Shown: piece after piece, positions 17,510 through 26,726 of the stretch
Layout: each line of letters opens with the position of its first letter
How positions within the stretch are numbered: position 1 is the first letter of the stretch
Source: Lachnospiraceae bacterium UBA5899
Lineage (GTDB): Bacteria; Bacillota; Clostridia; Lachnospirales; Lachnospiraceae
DNA: 64,000 nt
Reading direction: 5' to 3'
NCBI GenBank assembly: GCA_002432425.1
Contig: DJEL01000020.1
Location: 1-64,000 of the forward strand
Position numbers and translations under genes: made by a program
The notes under the pieces: generated by a model
Databases searched by the model: none
The model's input: only the letters and a program-made list of their open reading frames with translations
What the model was told of the DNA's origin: nothing

Positions 17510-18094
17510 TTAAAGGCTTCCTTTCGTACTTAATACATCTTCGATTCTGTTGTCGTATGCAACCGCCATATCCAGTGCCTTGGCAAATGCCTTGAACATC
17601 GCCTCCGCCATGTGGTGGTTGTTGGTGCCGGAAATCATCTTGATATGTAAATTCATGGCGGCGCTGTAGGATACCGCATAGAAAAATTCCCGTATCAGCT
17701 CGCTGTCCAGTTCGCCGATTTTATCCATGGTAAAATCACAGGAAAAATCCAGATACGGTCTGCCGCATAAATCCACGGCACAGAGACACAGTGCATCGTC
17801 CATGGGCAGAATAAAATAACCGTAACGGTTGATACCCTTTTTGTCGCCCACTGCTTCCCTGATGGCATTTCCCAGCACGATACCGGTATCTTCCACGGTA
17901 TGGTGGCCGTCCACATAAAGGTCGCCGTTGACTTTACAGGTCAAGTCAAAGAAACCGTGTCTGGCAAAGCCGTTTAACATATGGTCAAAAAAGCCGATGC
18001 CGGTATGGATATCCGCATCCCCTTTTCCGTCCAGTGAAAGCTTTACATAAATATCCGTTTCCTTGGTGGTTCTTTTTATTTCCGCACTGCGCAT
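17510..18094 (-). CDS. hisB: Imidazoleglycerol-phosphate dehydratase
   Basis: Step 6 of histidine synthesis: removes water from imidazoleglycerol phosphate to give imidazoleacetol phosphate. The 194-residue length is that of the stand-alone dehydratase without the phosphatase domain. The metal-binding motifs are HHTVEDTGI near 62-70 and NNHHMAEAMFKAFA near 163-176. It starts 3 bases after hisD and is translationally close to it. Confidence 0.97.
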   Translation of the reverse strand: MRSAEIKRTTKETDIYVKLSLDGKGDADIHTGIGFFDHMLNGFARHGFFDLTCKVNGDLYVDGHHTVEDTGIVLGNAIREAVGDKKGINRYGYFILPMDDALCLCAVDLCGRPYLDFSCDFTMDKIGELDSELIREFFYAVSYSAAMNLHIKMISGTNNHHMAEAMFKAFAKALDMAVAYDNRIEDVLSTKGSL

Positions 18095-18097
18095 ACA

Positions 18098-19393
18098 TTA
18101 GCTCCTTTCAAAACGAACTTTAATGGAATTGGCATGTGCCGTCAGTCCTTCGCTCCTGGCAAAGGCTTCGATTTCCGTATGTACTTTTTCAAGCGCATCC
18201 TTTGAGAAAGAAATCAGGCTGGTTTTCTTGATAAAGTCGTCCACGCTGAGCGGGGAGAAAAATCTTGCCGTGCCGTTTGTGGGTAAAATGTGGTTCGGTC
18301 CCGCAAAATAATCACCCAGAGGCTCGGAAGAATACTCACCCATGAAAATGGCGCCCGCATTCTTAATCTTCGTCATGGTTTCATACGGATTTTTTGTCAG
18401 AATTTCCAGATGCTCGGATGCAATATCGTTGGCAGCCGCAATGGCATCCTCCATATTCTCCGCTACTAAAATATAACCATAATTGGAGAGGGATTTCAAG
18501 ATAATCTCTCTTCTTTCCAGAGTTTCCGTAAAGCCGTCCACTTCTTTCGATACCTTTTCCGCCAGTTCCTTGGATGTGGTAATCAAAATAGCGGAAGCCA
18601 GCTCGTCATGCTCTGCCTGGGACAGTAAATCCGCAGCCACATAGCGGGGATTAGCCGTTTCATCCGCAAGCACCAGAATTTCGCTGGGGCCTGCCACGGA
18701 GTCAATGCTGACATGTCCGTATACTGCCTTTTTGGCAAGTGCCACAAAGATGTTGCCGGGGCCGGTAATCTTGTCAACCTTGGGAATGGACTCCGTACCG
18801 AACGCCAGCGCGGCGATTGCCTGTGCACCGCCTACCTTGTAAATTTCATCCACACCGGCAATATCGGCTGCCACCAGTGTACCGGCATTGACTTTTCCTT
18901 CCTTATTGCAGGGAGTTGTCATGACAATCTTCGGAACGCCTGCCACCTTGGCGGGAATCACGTTCATCAAAACGCTGCTGGGGTATGCGGCTTTTCCGCC
19001 GGGGACATACACACCCGCTTTTTCAATGGGGGTAATGCGCTGTCCCAAAATGCTGCCGTCCGGTCTTGTTTCGATAAAGCTCTGACGGAGCTGCTTTTCG
19101 TGAAAAGTACGGATATTGGCTGCGGAATGCCTGTAAACCTCAATCAAATCTTCCGGGATTTCCTTGTAGGCGTCCTTGATTTCCTCTTCCGTTACACGGA
19201 TATTGCCGCTGTTCAATGCAAAATGGTCAAATTTTTCGGTATAATCAAAAACGGCTTTGTCCCCGTTTTCCTTTACATTGTTTACAATCTCGGAAACCGT
19301 CTGTTCATAGGTTCCGTAGCTGGAAGGGCTTCGTTTCAGCAAATCCTTCAGTAGGTTCTTTTTGGTGTTTTCCGTCAATTCCACAATACGCAT
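18098..19393 (-). CDS. hisD: Histidinol dehydrogenase
   Basis: Final two oxidation steps, L-histidinol to L-histidine, with NAD and zinc. 431 residues, normal length. Visible family motifs include VAGPSEILVLAD and the zinc/catalytic segments LLSQAEHDELASA, ASEHLEIL and GPNHILPTNGTARF. It lies 4 bases after hisG. Confidence 0.97.
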   Translation of the reverse strand: MRIVELTENTKKNLLKDLLKRSPSSYGTYEQTVSEIVNNVKENGDKAVFDYTEKFDHFALNSGNIRVTEEEIKDAYKEIPEDLIEVYRHSAANIRTFHEKQLRQSFIETRPDGSILGQRITPIEKAGVYVPGGKAAYPSSVLMNVIPAKVAGVPKIVMTTPCNKEGKVNAGTLVAADIAGVDEIYKVGGAQAIAALAFGTESIPKVDKITGPGNIFVALAKKAVYGHVSIDSVAGPSEILVLADETANPRYVAADLLSQAEHDELASAILITTSKELAEKVSKEVDGFTETLERREIILKSLSNYGYILVAENMEDAIAAANDIASEHLEILTKNPYETMTKIKNAGAIFMGEYSSEPLGDYFAGPNHILPTNGTARFFSPLSVDDFIKKTSLISFSKDALEKVHTEIEAFARSEGLTAHANSIKVRFERS

Positions 19394-19397
19394 AGGT

Positions 19398-20057
19398 TTA
19401 TTTTCCTTCCTTTCTCAGTGCTTCTTTCAGGTCGTTTACAAGCTTGCCGATTCGTTCCTTTTCCATCTGCATGCTGACCTGGTTGACAATCAGTCTGGCA
19501 GACAGCGGGCAGACCTCTTCCAAAACAGCCAGTCCGTTTTCATGCAGGGTGGAACCGGTTTCCACGATATCCACGATGACATCGGAAAGCCCTACTAACG
19601 GTCCTAATTCCACGGAGCCGTTCAGCTTGATGATGTCCACGGTCTGGTGTTTTTTATTGTAAAAATAGTCCTTGGCAATTTCGGGGTACTTGCTTGCCAC
19701 ACGGATTCTTTCGTGGTGCTTTAAAAGCTCCTCCGCCGATTTGGGGCCGCACACGCACATCCGGCATTTGCCGAAGCCTAAATCCAGTACCTCGTAAACT
19801 CTTCTGTTTTCCTCTAAAATGGTATCCTTGCCTACAATACCGATATCCGCCGCACCGTATTCCACATAGGTGGGAACATCCGGTCCCTTGGATAAGAAAA
19901 AGCGGAGTTTCTGCTCTTCGTTTACAAAAATCAGTTTTCGGGAAGCCGGGTCCTTCATTTCCTCGCAGGTAATACCGATTTCCTCAAATAATTCCATGGC
20001 TTTCTTCGCCAGTCTGCCTTTTCCCAGCGCAATGGTTAAATATCTGTCCGTACTCAT
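19398..20057 (-). CDS. hisG: ATP phosphoribosyltransferase, short form
   Basis: First committed step: ATP plus PRPP gives PR-ATP. The 219-residue protein lacks the C-terminal ACT-like domain of long HisG and therefore belongs to the short form, which needs HisZ as a regulatory partner; hisZ is directly upstream. The PRPP site is DIVETGSTLHENGL near 165-178. Four bases separate it from each neighbour. Confidence 0.97.
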   Translation of the reverse strand: MSTDRYLTIALGKGRLAKKAMELFEEIGITCEEMKDPASRKLIFVNEEQKLRFFLSKGPDVPTYVEYGAADIGIVGKDTILEENRRVYEVLDLGFGKCRMCVCGPKSAEELLKHHERIRVASKYPEIAKDYFYNKKHQTVDIIKLNGSVELGPLVGLSDVIVDIVETGSTLHENGLAVLEEVCPLSARLIVNQVSMQMEKERIGKLVNDLKEALRKEGK

Positions 20058-20061
20058 GCTT

Positions 20062-21174
20062 TCAGTCCTTTCTGCGCATTTCCACTAATCTGCCCTGTTT
20101 TCTTAACTCCTCCGCCTGCTTTAAGACTTCGGGGAAGTCGCTTTCCGTATAGGTAAGGATTTCCTTTCCTTCGGGAAGCTCCATGGCAATTTTCTGTCTG
20201 GAAAAGGCCTCCAATATGTCGTCCACCACAGCGGCAAAGCCGACTGCCGGCGCCTGTTTGCCAAAATAGGAAATCAGGGTATCGTAACGTCCGCCCTTTA
20301 CGATGGCATCGCCGATGCCGTAGGTATAGACCTTAAAGATAACGCCGGTATAATAACGGTATTTGCTCAACATGCCAAGGTCAAAGGATATGTATTTTTC
20401 CGTACCGTATAAGGCAAGCACCTCGTACAGCTTTTCCAAATTCTCAATGGCTTTTACGGAGCGTTCGTTGGAAACCCGCGCCTTGGCGCTGCGGATGGCT
20501 TCCAGGTTGCCGAAGCCTTCCGTGGTCGCCAAGATAAGCTCCCGCAGCTGTTCATTGACACCGGCTTCGATTAAAAGGTTTTCCGCCGCGTAATGGTTCT
20601 TGGCGGAAATGTATTCCCGCAAAACGTAAATCACATCATCTTCCAGTCCCGCTTCCTCGCAGAGTCCCTTGAAATACTCCACCTGTCCGACGCTCACCTG
20701 GAAATTTTCCAGTCCGGTATGAAGCAGGGCTTCTATTACCATATGAATCATTTCCGCATCCGCATACACGGAGTCGTCGCCGATAAGCTCCGCACCAAGC
20801 TGGGTGACTTCCTTTAATTTGCCCTGCAGACGGGACGTATTGGTAAAGGTATTGCCGCAGTAACAGAACCGCAGAGGCACGGAATCCTCCGTGAAATACT
20901 TTGCCGCACAGCGGGCAATGGAGGGAGTGAAGTCGGGACGAAGCACTAAGGTATCGCCCTCCTTGTCAAAGAACTTATAAAGGTCCCTGGACGGCGTGGT
21001 ACCGATTTCATTGGAAAAAACATCAAAGTATTCAAAGGTCGGTGTTTCGATATCCTCATAGCCGTAGGATAAAAGCTTTTCCCGGATTTTCTTTTCAATC
21101 ACAAGCTTTCTGGCACATTCTTTTCCGTAGATATCCCTTACACCGTCCGGTGTATGCAATAAATTCTGGTTCAT
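20062..21174 (-). CDS. hisZ: ATP phosphoribosyltransferase regulatory subunit
   Basis: A catalytically inactive paralogue of histidyl-tRNA synthetase that forms a hetero-octamer with short HisG and mediates feedback by histidine. The 370 residues include class II synthetase motif 2 (PLRFCYCGNTFTNT near 100-113) and the TPDGVRDI start; the anticodon-binding domain of HisRS is absent. It is the first gene of the operon, with a consensus promoter 77 bases upstream. Confidence 0.95.
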   Translation of the reverse strand: MNQNLLHTPDGVRDIYGKECARKLVIEKKIREKLLSYGYEDIETPTFEYFDVFSNEIGTTPSRDLYKFFDKEGDTLVLRPDFTPSIARCAAKYFTEDSVPLRFCYCGNTFTNTSRLQGKLKEVTQLGAELIGDDSVYADAEMIHMVIEALLHTGLENFQVSVGQVEYFKGLCEEAGLEDDVIYVLREYISAKNHYAAENLLIEAGVNEQLRELILATTEGFGNLEAIRSAKARVSNERSVKAIENLEKLYEVLALYGTEKYISFDLGMLSKYRYYTGVIFKVYTYGIGDAIVKGGRYDTLISYFGKQAPAVGFAAVVDDILEAFSRQKIAMELPEGKEILTYTESDFPEVLKQAEELRKQGRLVEMRRKD

Positions 21175-21211
21175 TTTTTCAGCCTTTCCGTTTCACTTTA
21201 TCAGATTAACG

Positions 21212-21235
21212 TGCTACCAAATTAGCAAAGTAGCA
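21212..21235. promoter_or_regulatory. Candidate operator in the his leader
   Basis: TGCTAC (21212-21217) and GTAGCA (21230-21235) form an inverted repeat with a 12-base centre, which holds a further TTAGC related to the arms. It lies about 10-32 bases after the predicted transcription start, so a bound repressor would block elongation. No T-box is present; the leader is only about 70 bases. Confidence 0.5.
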
Positions 21236-21250
21236 TGTAAAACTGTATGT

Positions 21251-21279
21251 AGTATACAAAAAATAGCCTCTTCTGTCAA
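21251..21279 (-). promoter_or_regulatory. Promoter of the histidine operon
   Basis: On the minus strand TTGACA (21274-21279) and TATACT (21251-21256) are separated by exactly 17 bases, a near-consensus vegetative promoter 77 bases before hisZ. Confidence 0.85.
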
Positions 21280-21305
21280 GAAACTTATTCCGTCCGCTGC
21301 ATTTT

Positions 21306-21839
21306 TTATTCCCGGTCGTCCAAATCCTTTTTCAGAATTTCCAGATAGGGAATAAAAAGCCCGTTCTGGGAGGGAATGATGTAATCCGGGTTCAGCTCTT
21401 CGTAACGGAAGCTCTTTCTGCCGCCGTTCTGCGCCCTGTCCCAGAAAAACTTAAGCATCTCATAGGGAAGGTAATAAAACACTTCCTTGGAGGTGTAATA
21501 AATAAGAAAGAACGCAATCCCGCCCTGCTTTTCAAACTGCTCCATAAACTTTACCTGATGGGCATGGATGTTCTGCAGGGAAAAGGTGTCCACCGCACAT
21601 TCCTTGGCATCAAAACACACCGGAATGCCCTGTACGGCACCGATGTAGTCCACGGTACTCTTCTGGTCAAAATACGCCAGCGTGATATGCCTGTGCTCCT
21701 TATCAATTTTAATGGGGGTAATCGGCGTGGGAATTTTCTGTATCAGCGCCAGATTGCTCTCCGCATATTTTTCATTGGTCCGGTTTATCAGTTCCTCTAA
21801 AGTGGAGCCTCTTAATCCTCTTGAATTCCAGGTTGCCAT
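21306..21839 (-). CDS. recU: Holliday junction resolvase RecU family
   Basis: A 177-residue nuclease that resolves Holliday junctions in Firmicutes in place of RuvC. Family motifs: NSRGLRGSTLEELINRTN at the start, IPTPITPIKI near 40-49, STVDYIGAVQGIPVCFDAKE around 61-79 (the acidic catalytic cluster D64, D76, K78), and HQVKFMEQFEKQGG. The ruvAB genes of the same pathway are present near 48-50 kb. It is monocistronic or in front of the pseudouridine synthase gene's stop by 76 bases. Confidence 0.88.
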   Translation of the reverse strand: MATWNSRGLRGSTLEELINRTNEKYAESNLALIQKIPTPITPIKIDKEHRHITLAYFDQKSTVDYIGAVQGIPVCFDAKECAVDTFSLQNIHAHQVKFMEQFEKQGGIAFFLIYYTSKEVFYYLPYEMLKFFWDRAQNGGRKSFRYEELNPDYIIPSQNGLFIPYLEILKKDLDDRE

Positions 21840-21915
21840 ACTGCCTTCCTGCTTTCTTTGTTATCTTCCCTTTTGCATTTCTGCTTCTTTCCGTTCTTCC
21901 TGTTTTGCCGTAAAT

Positions 21916-22929
21916 TCAGAACCCCACCCGGTGGAATACCTCCGGCAGAGGGGCTTCTATGGTTTTTCCTAAAAAAGCAAAATCCTTCGCCTTTTTTACT
22001 TCTTCCTCCGGCAGTTCCCGCAGTGTGGGAAATACCATTCTTTGCGCATGCAGAAGCTGGGATTTTACCCCCTTCTTCCGGTAGGCTTCGTTAAAGCCTC
22101 TGTCCCCGTACTTGGCATCCCCCAGAAGCGGATGTCCGATGCATGCCATATGCGCCCTTATCTGGTGGGTTTTGCCGGTCACAAGCTCAATGGATAAAAG
22201 GGTCAGACCGTCCGCATACGCCGCCGGTTCGTAAATGGTGCAGACCTCTTTTCCTTCGCCCGCATCCTTTATGGTTACTTTGTTGGCTTTCTCATCCTTT
22301 TCCAGCACGCCCCCTAAGGTGCCTGCCTTGCTGACCTTTCCCTTTACCACGGCGGCATAATATTTGTGCACCGTCCTGTCGTGTATCATGCGGCTTAAGC
22401 ACTGGCTTCCTTTTAAGGAAATACCGCAGAGCACCAGCCCGCTGGTATTGCGGTCCAGACGGTTCAAAACGGAAGGCTTAAAGGTTTTCAGTATTTCTTC
22501 GGTCATACGCCCCGTTTTTAAGAGATACCCAATCATCCATTCATTTAAGGAAACATCCGCCTCCTCCGCTTTCTGGGTCAGCACCCCCGCCGGTTTATTT
22601 AAGGCAAGCATGTCCGCATCCTCATAGAGTACGGTAATTCCGTGCAGACTTACGTAAGCCTTTTCATAAACGGCGGTCAGGGGCCGGCTTGTGGTGCCGC
22701 CTTTTTCCGTGCCCCGGAATTTGGCAAAGGTTTCCTCCGAAAAAAAGAAATCCAGGGAGTCGCCTTCCACAAGGATTTCCTTTCCTTCCGCTTTCTTTTT
22801 ATTTAAGACAATGTTTTTCTTGCGCAGCATTTTATACAGGAATGCCGTACCCGCTTCCGGAAAATACTTATGTAAGAATTTATCCAGACGCTGTCCCGCT
22901 TCCTGACTGCCTATTTGATGGTTCTGCAT
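21916..22929 (-). CDS. RluA-family pseudouridine synthase with S4 domain
   Basis: A 337-residue RNA pseudouridine synthase. An S4 RNA-binding domain covers about 13-65 (RLDKFLHKYFPEAGTAF) and the catalytic domain has RLDRNTSG with the catalytic D159, plus the KTHQIRAHMA motif. RluC/RluD-like, so 23S rRNA is the likely target; the exact uridine cannot be read from sequence. Start ATG lies after the upstream membrane protein gene by 12 bases. Confidence 0.92.
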   Translation of the reverse strand: MQNHQIGSQEAGQRLDKFLHKYFPEAGTAFLYKMLRKKNIVLNKKKAEGKEILVEGDSLDFFFSEETFAKFRGTEKGGTTSRPLTAVYEKAYVSLHGITVLYEDADMLALNKPAGVLTQKAEEADVSLNEWMIGYLLKTGRMTEEILKTFKPSVLNRLDRNTSGLVLCGISLKGSQCLSRMIHDRTVHKYYAAVVKGKVSKAGTLGGVLEKDEKANKVTIKDAGEGKEVCTIYEPAAYADGLTLLSIELVTGKTHQIRAHMACIGHPLLGDAKYGDRGFNEAYRKKGVKSQLLHAQRMVFPTLRELPEEEVKKAKDFAFLGKTIEAPLPEVFHRVGF

Positions 22930-22941
22930 AGCCTCTCCGTT

Positions 22942-23526
22942 CTATAAAGAAATAGCTTTAAGGGTACTTACAATGCCCTTTGTATTCTTGTCGTCCGTCT
23001 TAAGCTCCCGCAGGGAGTCCAGCCGCTCCGTGTACTTGTCCAAATCCTTGTACAGCTTTATGGTAAGTCCCGTAAAACGGTCCACCTTAAGGCAGGTCTC
23101 CAGATGCTTTGCACAGTCCGTTTCCGATACCTTGCTGCTTAAAAGATACCCGGCAATGGTGTTGCCGCAAACGGTCAGATGTCCCACGTAATAGGTCTTG
23201 TCCCGGGAGGTAAACACACAGTCATACAGGCAGGTAAGCCCTTCCGCATGGGCTTCTATGGTGTCGCAGACATCTGCGGGCAGACTCTTGTACCGGCAGT
23301 GCATAATCATTTCCACAAGGCTCTTGCAGGCAGGCAGACAGCCAAGCACCGCCACCAGGGTAAGCAGGTTGTTGCGTGTGTGCGTGGTAATATAGCCCGC
23401 CGCAAATAAGGACAGGGGAATGAAAAAGTAAATGACAGTCCTGATGATTTCATACTTTTTCTGGCTGCTTAAATAGTTTCTCGTCCCCTTGACCTCATCC
23501 TTGGTAAACATTCTTTTGAAATTCAT
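22942..23526 (-). CDS. Membrane protein of unknown function
   Basis: A 194-residue protein with two membrane helices near 27-48 and 52-72 and a soluble C-terminal domain (about 80-194) containing several cysteines and a charged end (DKYTERLDSLRELK). I do not recognise a family. It lies 18 bases after an SDR gene and 12 before the RluA-type gene, so it is probably co-transcribed with them. Confidence 0.65.
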   Translation of the reverse strand: MNFKRMFTKDEVKGTRNYLSSQKKYEIIRTVIYFFIPLSLFAAGYITTHTRNNLLTLVAVLGCLPACKSLVEMIMHCRYKSLPADVCDTIEAHAEGLTCLYDCVFTSRDKTYYVGHLTVCGNTIAGYLLSSKVSETDCAKHLETCLKVDRFTGLTIKLYKDLDKYTERLDSLRELKTDDKNTKGIVSTLKAISL

Positions 23527-23544
23527 GTAGTCGTCTCTCCGCTG

Positions 23545-24312
23545 TTATTTTTTCATCATCTTTGCAATCTTCAAAATCAGTCCCTGGGGAACAATCTTGG
23601 TCAGCATCGCAAAGGCTTTCATGGGAATACCGGGAATAACCATATCCTTCTTGCGGTAGGATGCATACAGCGCCTCGGAAACGCACTGTTCGGAAGTAAT
23701 CATGGTGAGCTTCTTGATTTCCAGTGTGGAGCCGTACTGCTCGGCAATCCGGAAGAATTCGGTATTCACGGGGCCCGGGCAGACTGCGGTCACATAGAGG
23801 CCGTAATCGCACAGCTCCTGATTGAGTGCTCTGGAAAAGCTCAGTACATACGCTTTGGTAGCGGCATATACGGCAAAATCCTGCTGGGGAACAAAGGCTG
23901 CCGCGGAAGCCATCTGGATAATACGGCTGCCCCTTGCCATATAGGGCAGGCAGATATACGTCATCTTGGTAAGGGCTTCGCAGTTGACATAGAGCATGTC
24001 CGTCTGTTCTTCTAAGGAAAGCTCGTCGAAAGGACCCATCAGACCGAAGCCTGCGGCATTAATCAGCATGCGGACGGTCACATCCTCTTTCTCCAAAAGC
24101 TCTTCAAAATCGTCCATGGCATATTCATCCGTAACATCCATGGAAATCATTTTTACCTTATGCTCCATGACCTTTCCCACTTCCATAAGGCGTTCTTCTC
24201 TTCTGGCAATCATCCAGATTTCATCAATGTTGGAAAAAGCCGTGTCAATCTGTAAGGCAAATTCCTGTCCGATGCCGGAGCTCGCCCCGGTAATAATGAT
24301 GATATTCTTCAT
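23545..24312 (-). CDS. SDR-family oxidoreductase
   Basis: A 255-residue classical short-chain dehydrogenase/reductase. The dinucleotide site is TGASSGIGQ at 8-16, the structural NAAG motif is at 85-88, and the catalytic triad is S136, Y149 and K153 (YAATK). Similar to YqjQ/DltE-type reductases; substrate unknown. A C-terminal hydrophobic-basic tail (LTKIVPQGLILKIAKMMKK) could bind membrane. Confidence 0.88.
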   Translation of the reverse strand: MKNIIIITGASSGIGQEFALQIDTAFSNIDEIWMIARREERLMEVGKVMEHKVKMISMDVTDEYAMDDFEELLEKEDVTVRMLINAAGFGLMGPFDELSLEEQTDMLYVNCEALTKMTYICLPYMARGSRIIQMASAAAFVPQQDFAVYAATKAYVLSFSRALNQELCDYGLYVTAVCPGPVNTEFFRIAEQYGSTLEIKKLTMITSEQCVSEALYASYRKKDMVIPGIPMKAFAMLTKIVPQGLILKIAKMMKK

Positions 24313-24358
24313 AGCAATCCTTCCTTTCTTCCTTTAGTATGCCATTTTTTACCTGAAT

Positions 24359-25027
24359 TTACAAGATTTCCTCATAAGAACGCAGTGAAAAATCCGCTGT
24401 TTTTACCTTTTCGTCCCAGTCCTTTTCGGAGTATTTGTCCCATACCGCACAGACGCTCATGCCGGCGGCTTTTCCCGCCATAATGCCGGGGATGATGTCC
24501 TCAAACACCAGACATTTCTTCGGGTCCGTGTGCAGTCTTTTGGCTGCGGCAAGGTAAATATCCGGTGCGGGTTTGCAGTTTTCCACCTGACAGCCCGTAA
24601 CAATACAGGAAATGTAATCCTTTAAGTGGTGCGCCTCTTCAATCTGGTCCACCAGCTCCAGGGAATTGCTGGTGGCAATGCCTAACTTGATGCCCTTTTC
24701 CATGCAGTAGGATAAAAAGCGCTGGGTGCCGGGCTTCATGGGAACCTCGTGACGGTATTTGTAAAGCGCCATGGAAATCCAGTCGCTCCGCATTTTTTCC
24801 ACTGTATCCGTAATGCCGAATTTTTCCTTGAAATAGACTGCGGTTTCGTTCAGTCCCATGCCCTCTATTTCCTTCTGCAGGGTATCCGGCAGCTCGATGC
24901 CGAAATTTGCCAGATACTCTCTGTCGATTTCCTTCCACATCCACATGGAGTCCACCAGTGTGCCGTCCAGGTCAAATATTACCGCCTCATAGTCCTGCAG
25001 TTTCTCTTTTAATGGGTTGCTGTTCAT
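24359..25027 (-). CDS. HAD-superfamily phosphatase
   Basis: A 222-residue phosphatase of the beta-phosphoglucomutase-like/GPH group. Motif I is FDLDGTLVDS at 18-27 with nucleophile aspartate D19, motif II is ATSNS near 121-125, and motif III/IV is CKPAPD then VFEDIIPGIMAG. A helical cap lies between 30 and 100. The substrate is unknown. It follows the RsuA-type gene by one base. Confidence 0.88.
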   Translation of the reverse strand: MNSNPLKEKLQDYEAVIFDLDGTLVDSMWMWKEIDREYLANFGIELPDTLQKEIEGMGLNETAVYFKEKFGITDTVEKMRSDWISMALYKYRHEVPMKPGTQRFLSYCMEKGIKLGIATSNSLELVDQIEEAHHLKDYISCIVTGCQVENCKPAPDIYLAAAKRLHTDPKKCLVFEDIIPGIMAGKAAGMSVCAVWDKYSEKDWDEKVKTADFSLRSYEEIL

Positions 25028-25028
25028 T

Positions 25029-25730
25029 TTATTTATCTCCTTTAATCTTGTATATTTCTTCTTCCGAAAGCGGCCGGTAGGCGCCCTTTTCCAAATCTTT
25101 TGGCAGACGCAGACTGCCCATGGAGAGTCTTTTTAAGTACACTACTTCGTTGCCCACTGCCTGGAGCATCCGCTTTACCTGATGGAAACGCCCCTCCCGG
25201 ATGGTCAGGAGTATTTCGTTCTCCGCCACACGTTCCACCTTTGCGGGAGCCGTGGGTTTTTCGTCCCCGATATCCACGCCCTCCGCAAGCTTCTTACAGT
25301 CTTCTTCGGAAATGCTGTCCCTTACTTTAACCAGATACTCCTTGTCCACATGCTTCTTTGGGGAAAGCAGGTTGTGGGCAAGCTCGCCGTCGTCGGTAAT
25401 GAGAAGCAGTCCTTCCGTGTCCTTGTCCAGTCTTCCCACCGGAAACAGATTTTTAACCTTTTCCTCTTTCAGGATATCCATGACCGTGCCTTCTTTTTTG
25501 TCCTCCGTGGCGGTAATCACGCCCGCAGGCTTATGCAGCATATAATAATGAAACGCCGCATAGGAAAGGAGCTTTCCCTGAAAAGTCACCGTATCCTCGT
25601 TTTCCTTTACCTTAAAATCCGCTGCCTTCTGCACCTGGCCGTTTACGGCAATCTGTCCTTTTTTTACGGCATTTTTTGCCTCCGTGCGGGTAAGCCCCGC
25701 CGTATCGCATAAGAATTTATCCAGACGCAT
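25029..25730 (-). CDS. rsuA: RsuA-family pseudouridine synthase
   Basis: A 233-residue pseudouridine synthase of the RsuA/RluB/E/F group, modifying 16S or 23S rRNA. The N-terminal S4 domain begins MRLDKFLCDTAGLTR, and the catalytic motif is VGRLDKDTEG with D102. The final part has IREGRFHQVKRML, characteristic of this subfamily. RsuA (16S U516) is my first choice. It is the first gene of a run with the HAD phosphatase (one-base gap). Confidence 0.92.
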   Translation of the reverse strand: MRLDKFLCDTAGLTRTEAKNAVKKGQIAVNGQVQKAADFKVKENEDTVTFQGKLLSYAAFHYYMLHKPAGVITATEDKKEGTVMDILKEEKVKNLFPVGRLDKDTEGLLLITDDGELAHNLLSPKKHVDKEYLVKVRDSISEEDCKKLAEGVDIGDEKPTAPAKVERVAENEILLTIREGRFHQVKRMLQAVGNEVVYLKRLSMGSLRLPKDLEKGAYRPLSEEEIYKIKGDK

Positions 25731-25799
25731 GTGTCTCTCCGTTCCTACATTTTTTTCGGTTCTTTCTCATATGATAATAAAAAACCGTACAGGATTTTC

Positions 25800-26726
25800 A
25801 TGAAAATACTGCTATTTTTTCTTTCTTTTGTACTGATGCTTTTCTTTTCTAAAGACAGTGTGCAGCTTGCCGCCGACGGTCTTTCCGTATGGTTTCAGAC
25901 CATGATACCGGCGCTGTTTCCTTTTATGCTGCTTTCCTGCCTGCTTGTGCGCCAGCAGATGACGGAAAAGCTTTCCTTTTTTCTTTCGCCCCTTCTCTGT
26001 CCGCTGCTTCGCATTAGTCCGCAGGGTGTGTACTGTGTCCTGACAGGCTTTCTGTGCGGTTTCCCCATGGGCGCCAGAAACATTGCGGAGCTGTACCGGA
26101 TGAAGGAAATCTCCCGCAAAGAAGCCCAGTATCTATTGGGGTTCTGCAACAACATGGGGCCTCTGTTCATCCTCTCCGTCCTGCTTCCGTCCTTGGCCGT
26201 TCAAACTATTCCTGCTGCGTTCTTCCTTCTGGGAATATACGGCATTCCTTTTCTCTATGCCCTGCTTGTCCGGCTCGTTTCCCCTCTGCCGATAAACTCC
26301 CGGCTGAAAGTTCCGTCAAAAGCTGCACCGGAGCCTTTCTTAAAAAGTCTGGACGCTGCCATCCACTCCGGTATTGAGGGCATCACCGTACTGGGCGCTT
26401 ATCTCATTGTAGGAAACCTGCTCTACCTGCTTCCTCTGGTTGTGTCCCGCAGCCTTACCCGGTATACCGGTATTGTCCTTCCGGATACCCTGCTCTGCGC
26501 CTGCCGCTGTCTTTTAGAAATCACCGGCGGCATTCATGTCCTTTCTGGAAGACTGCCGCTGTTTCTTTTAACAGTTCTGCCTTTTGGGGGACTGTGCTGT
26601 CTCTTACAGACCAAGGGTATGCTTGCCGGTACCGATTTGTCCATACGGCGCTATGTGTTTGACAAGCTGCTGCAGTGCCTTTTGAACTTTTTCTATTTTT
26701 TCCTTCTTTTCCGCTTCTTTTTATGA
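25800..26726 (+). CDS. ylbJ: YlbJ-like sporulation membrane protein
   Basis: A 308-residue polytopic membrane protein (about eight helices) with nucleoside-recognition (Gate) features: GFLCGFPMGARNIAELY near 81-97 and NNMGPLFIL. YlbJ is needed in Bacillus for spore cortex or spore-membrane transport. The ATG 25800 has AGGA upstream and starts with a clear hydrophobic segment; an in-frame upstream start at 25731 would add a polar extension. Only plus-strand gene in this stretch; its end overlaps the convergent amidase gene by 34 bases. Confidence 0.82.
   Translation: MKILLFFLSFVLMLFFSKDSVQLAADGLSVWFQTMIPALFPFMLLSCLLVRQQMTEKLSFFLSPLLCPLLRISPQGVYCVLTGFLCGFPMGARNIAELYRMKEISRKEAQYLLGFCNNMGPLFILSVLLPSLAVQTIPAAFFLLGIYGIPFLYALLVRLVSPLPINSRLKVPSKAAPEPFLKSLDAAIHSGIEGITVLGAYLIVGNLLYLLPLVVSRSLTRYTGIVLPDTLLCACRCLLEITGGIHVLSGRLPLFLLTVLPFGGLCCLLQTKGMLAGTDLSIRRYVFDKLLQCLLNFFYFFLLFRFFL

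Noticed and set aside
18713..19354. 213-residue open frame on the plus strand
   Set aside because: It is antisense to hisD, which is complete and highly conserved.
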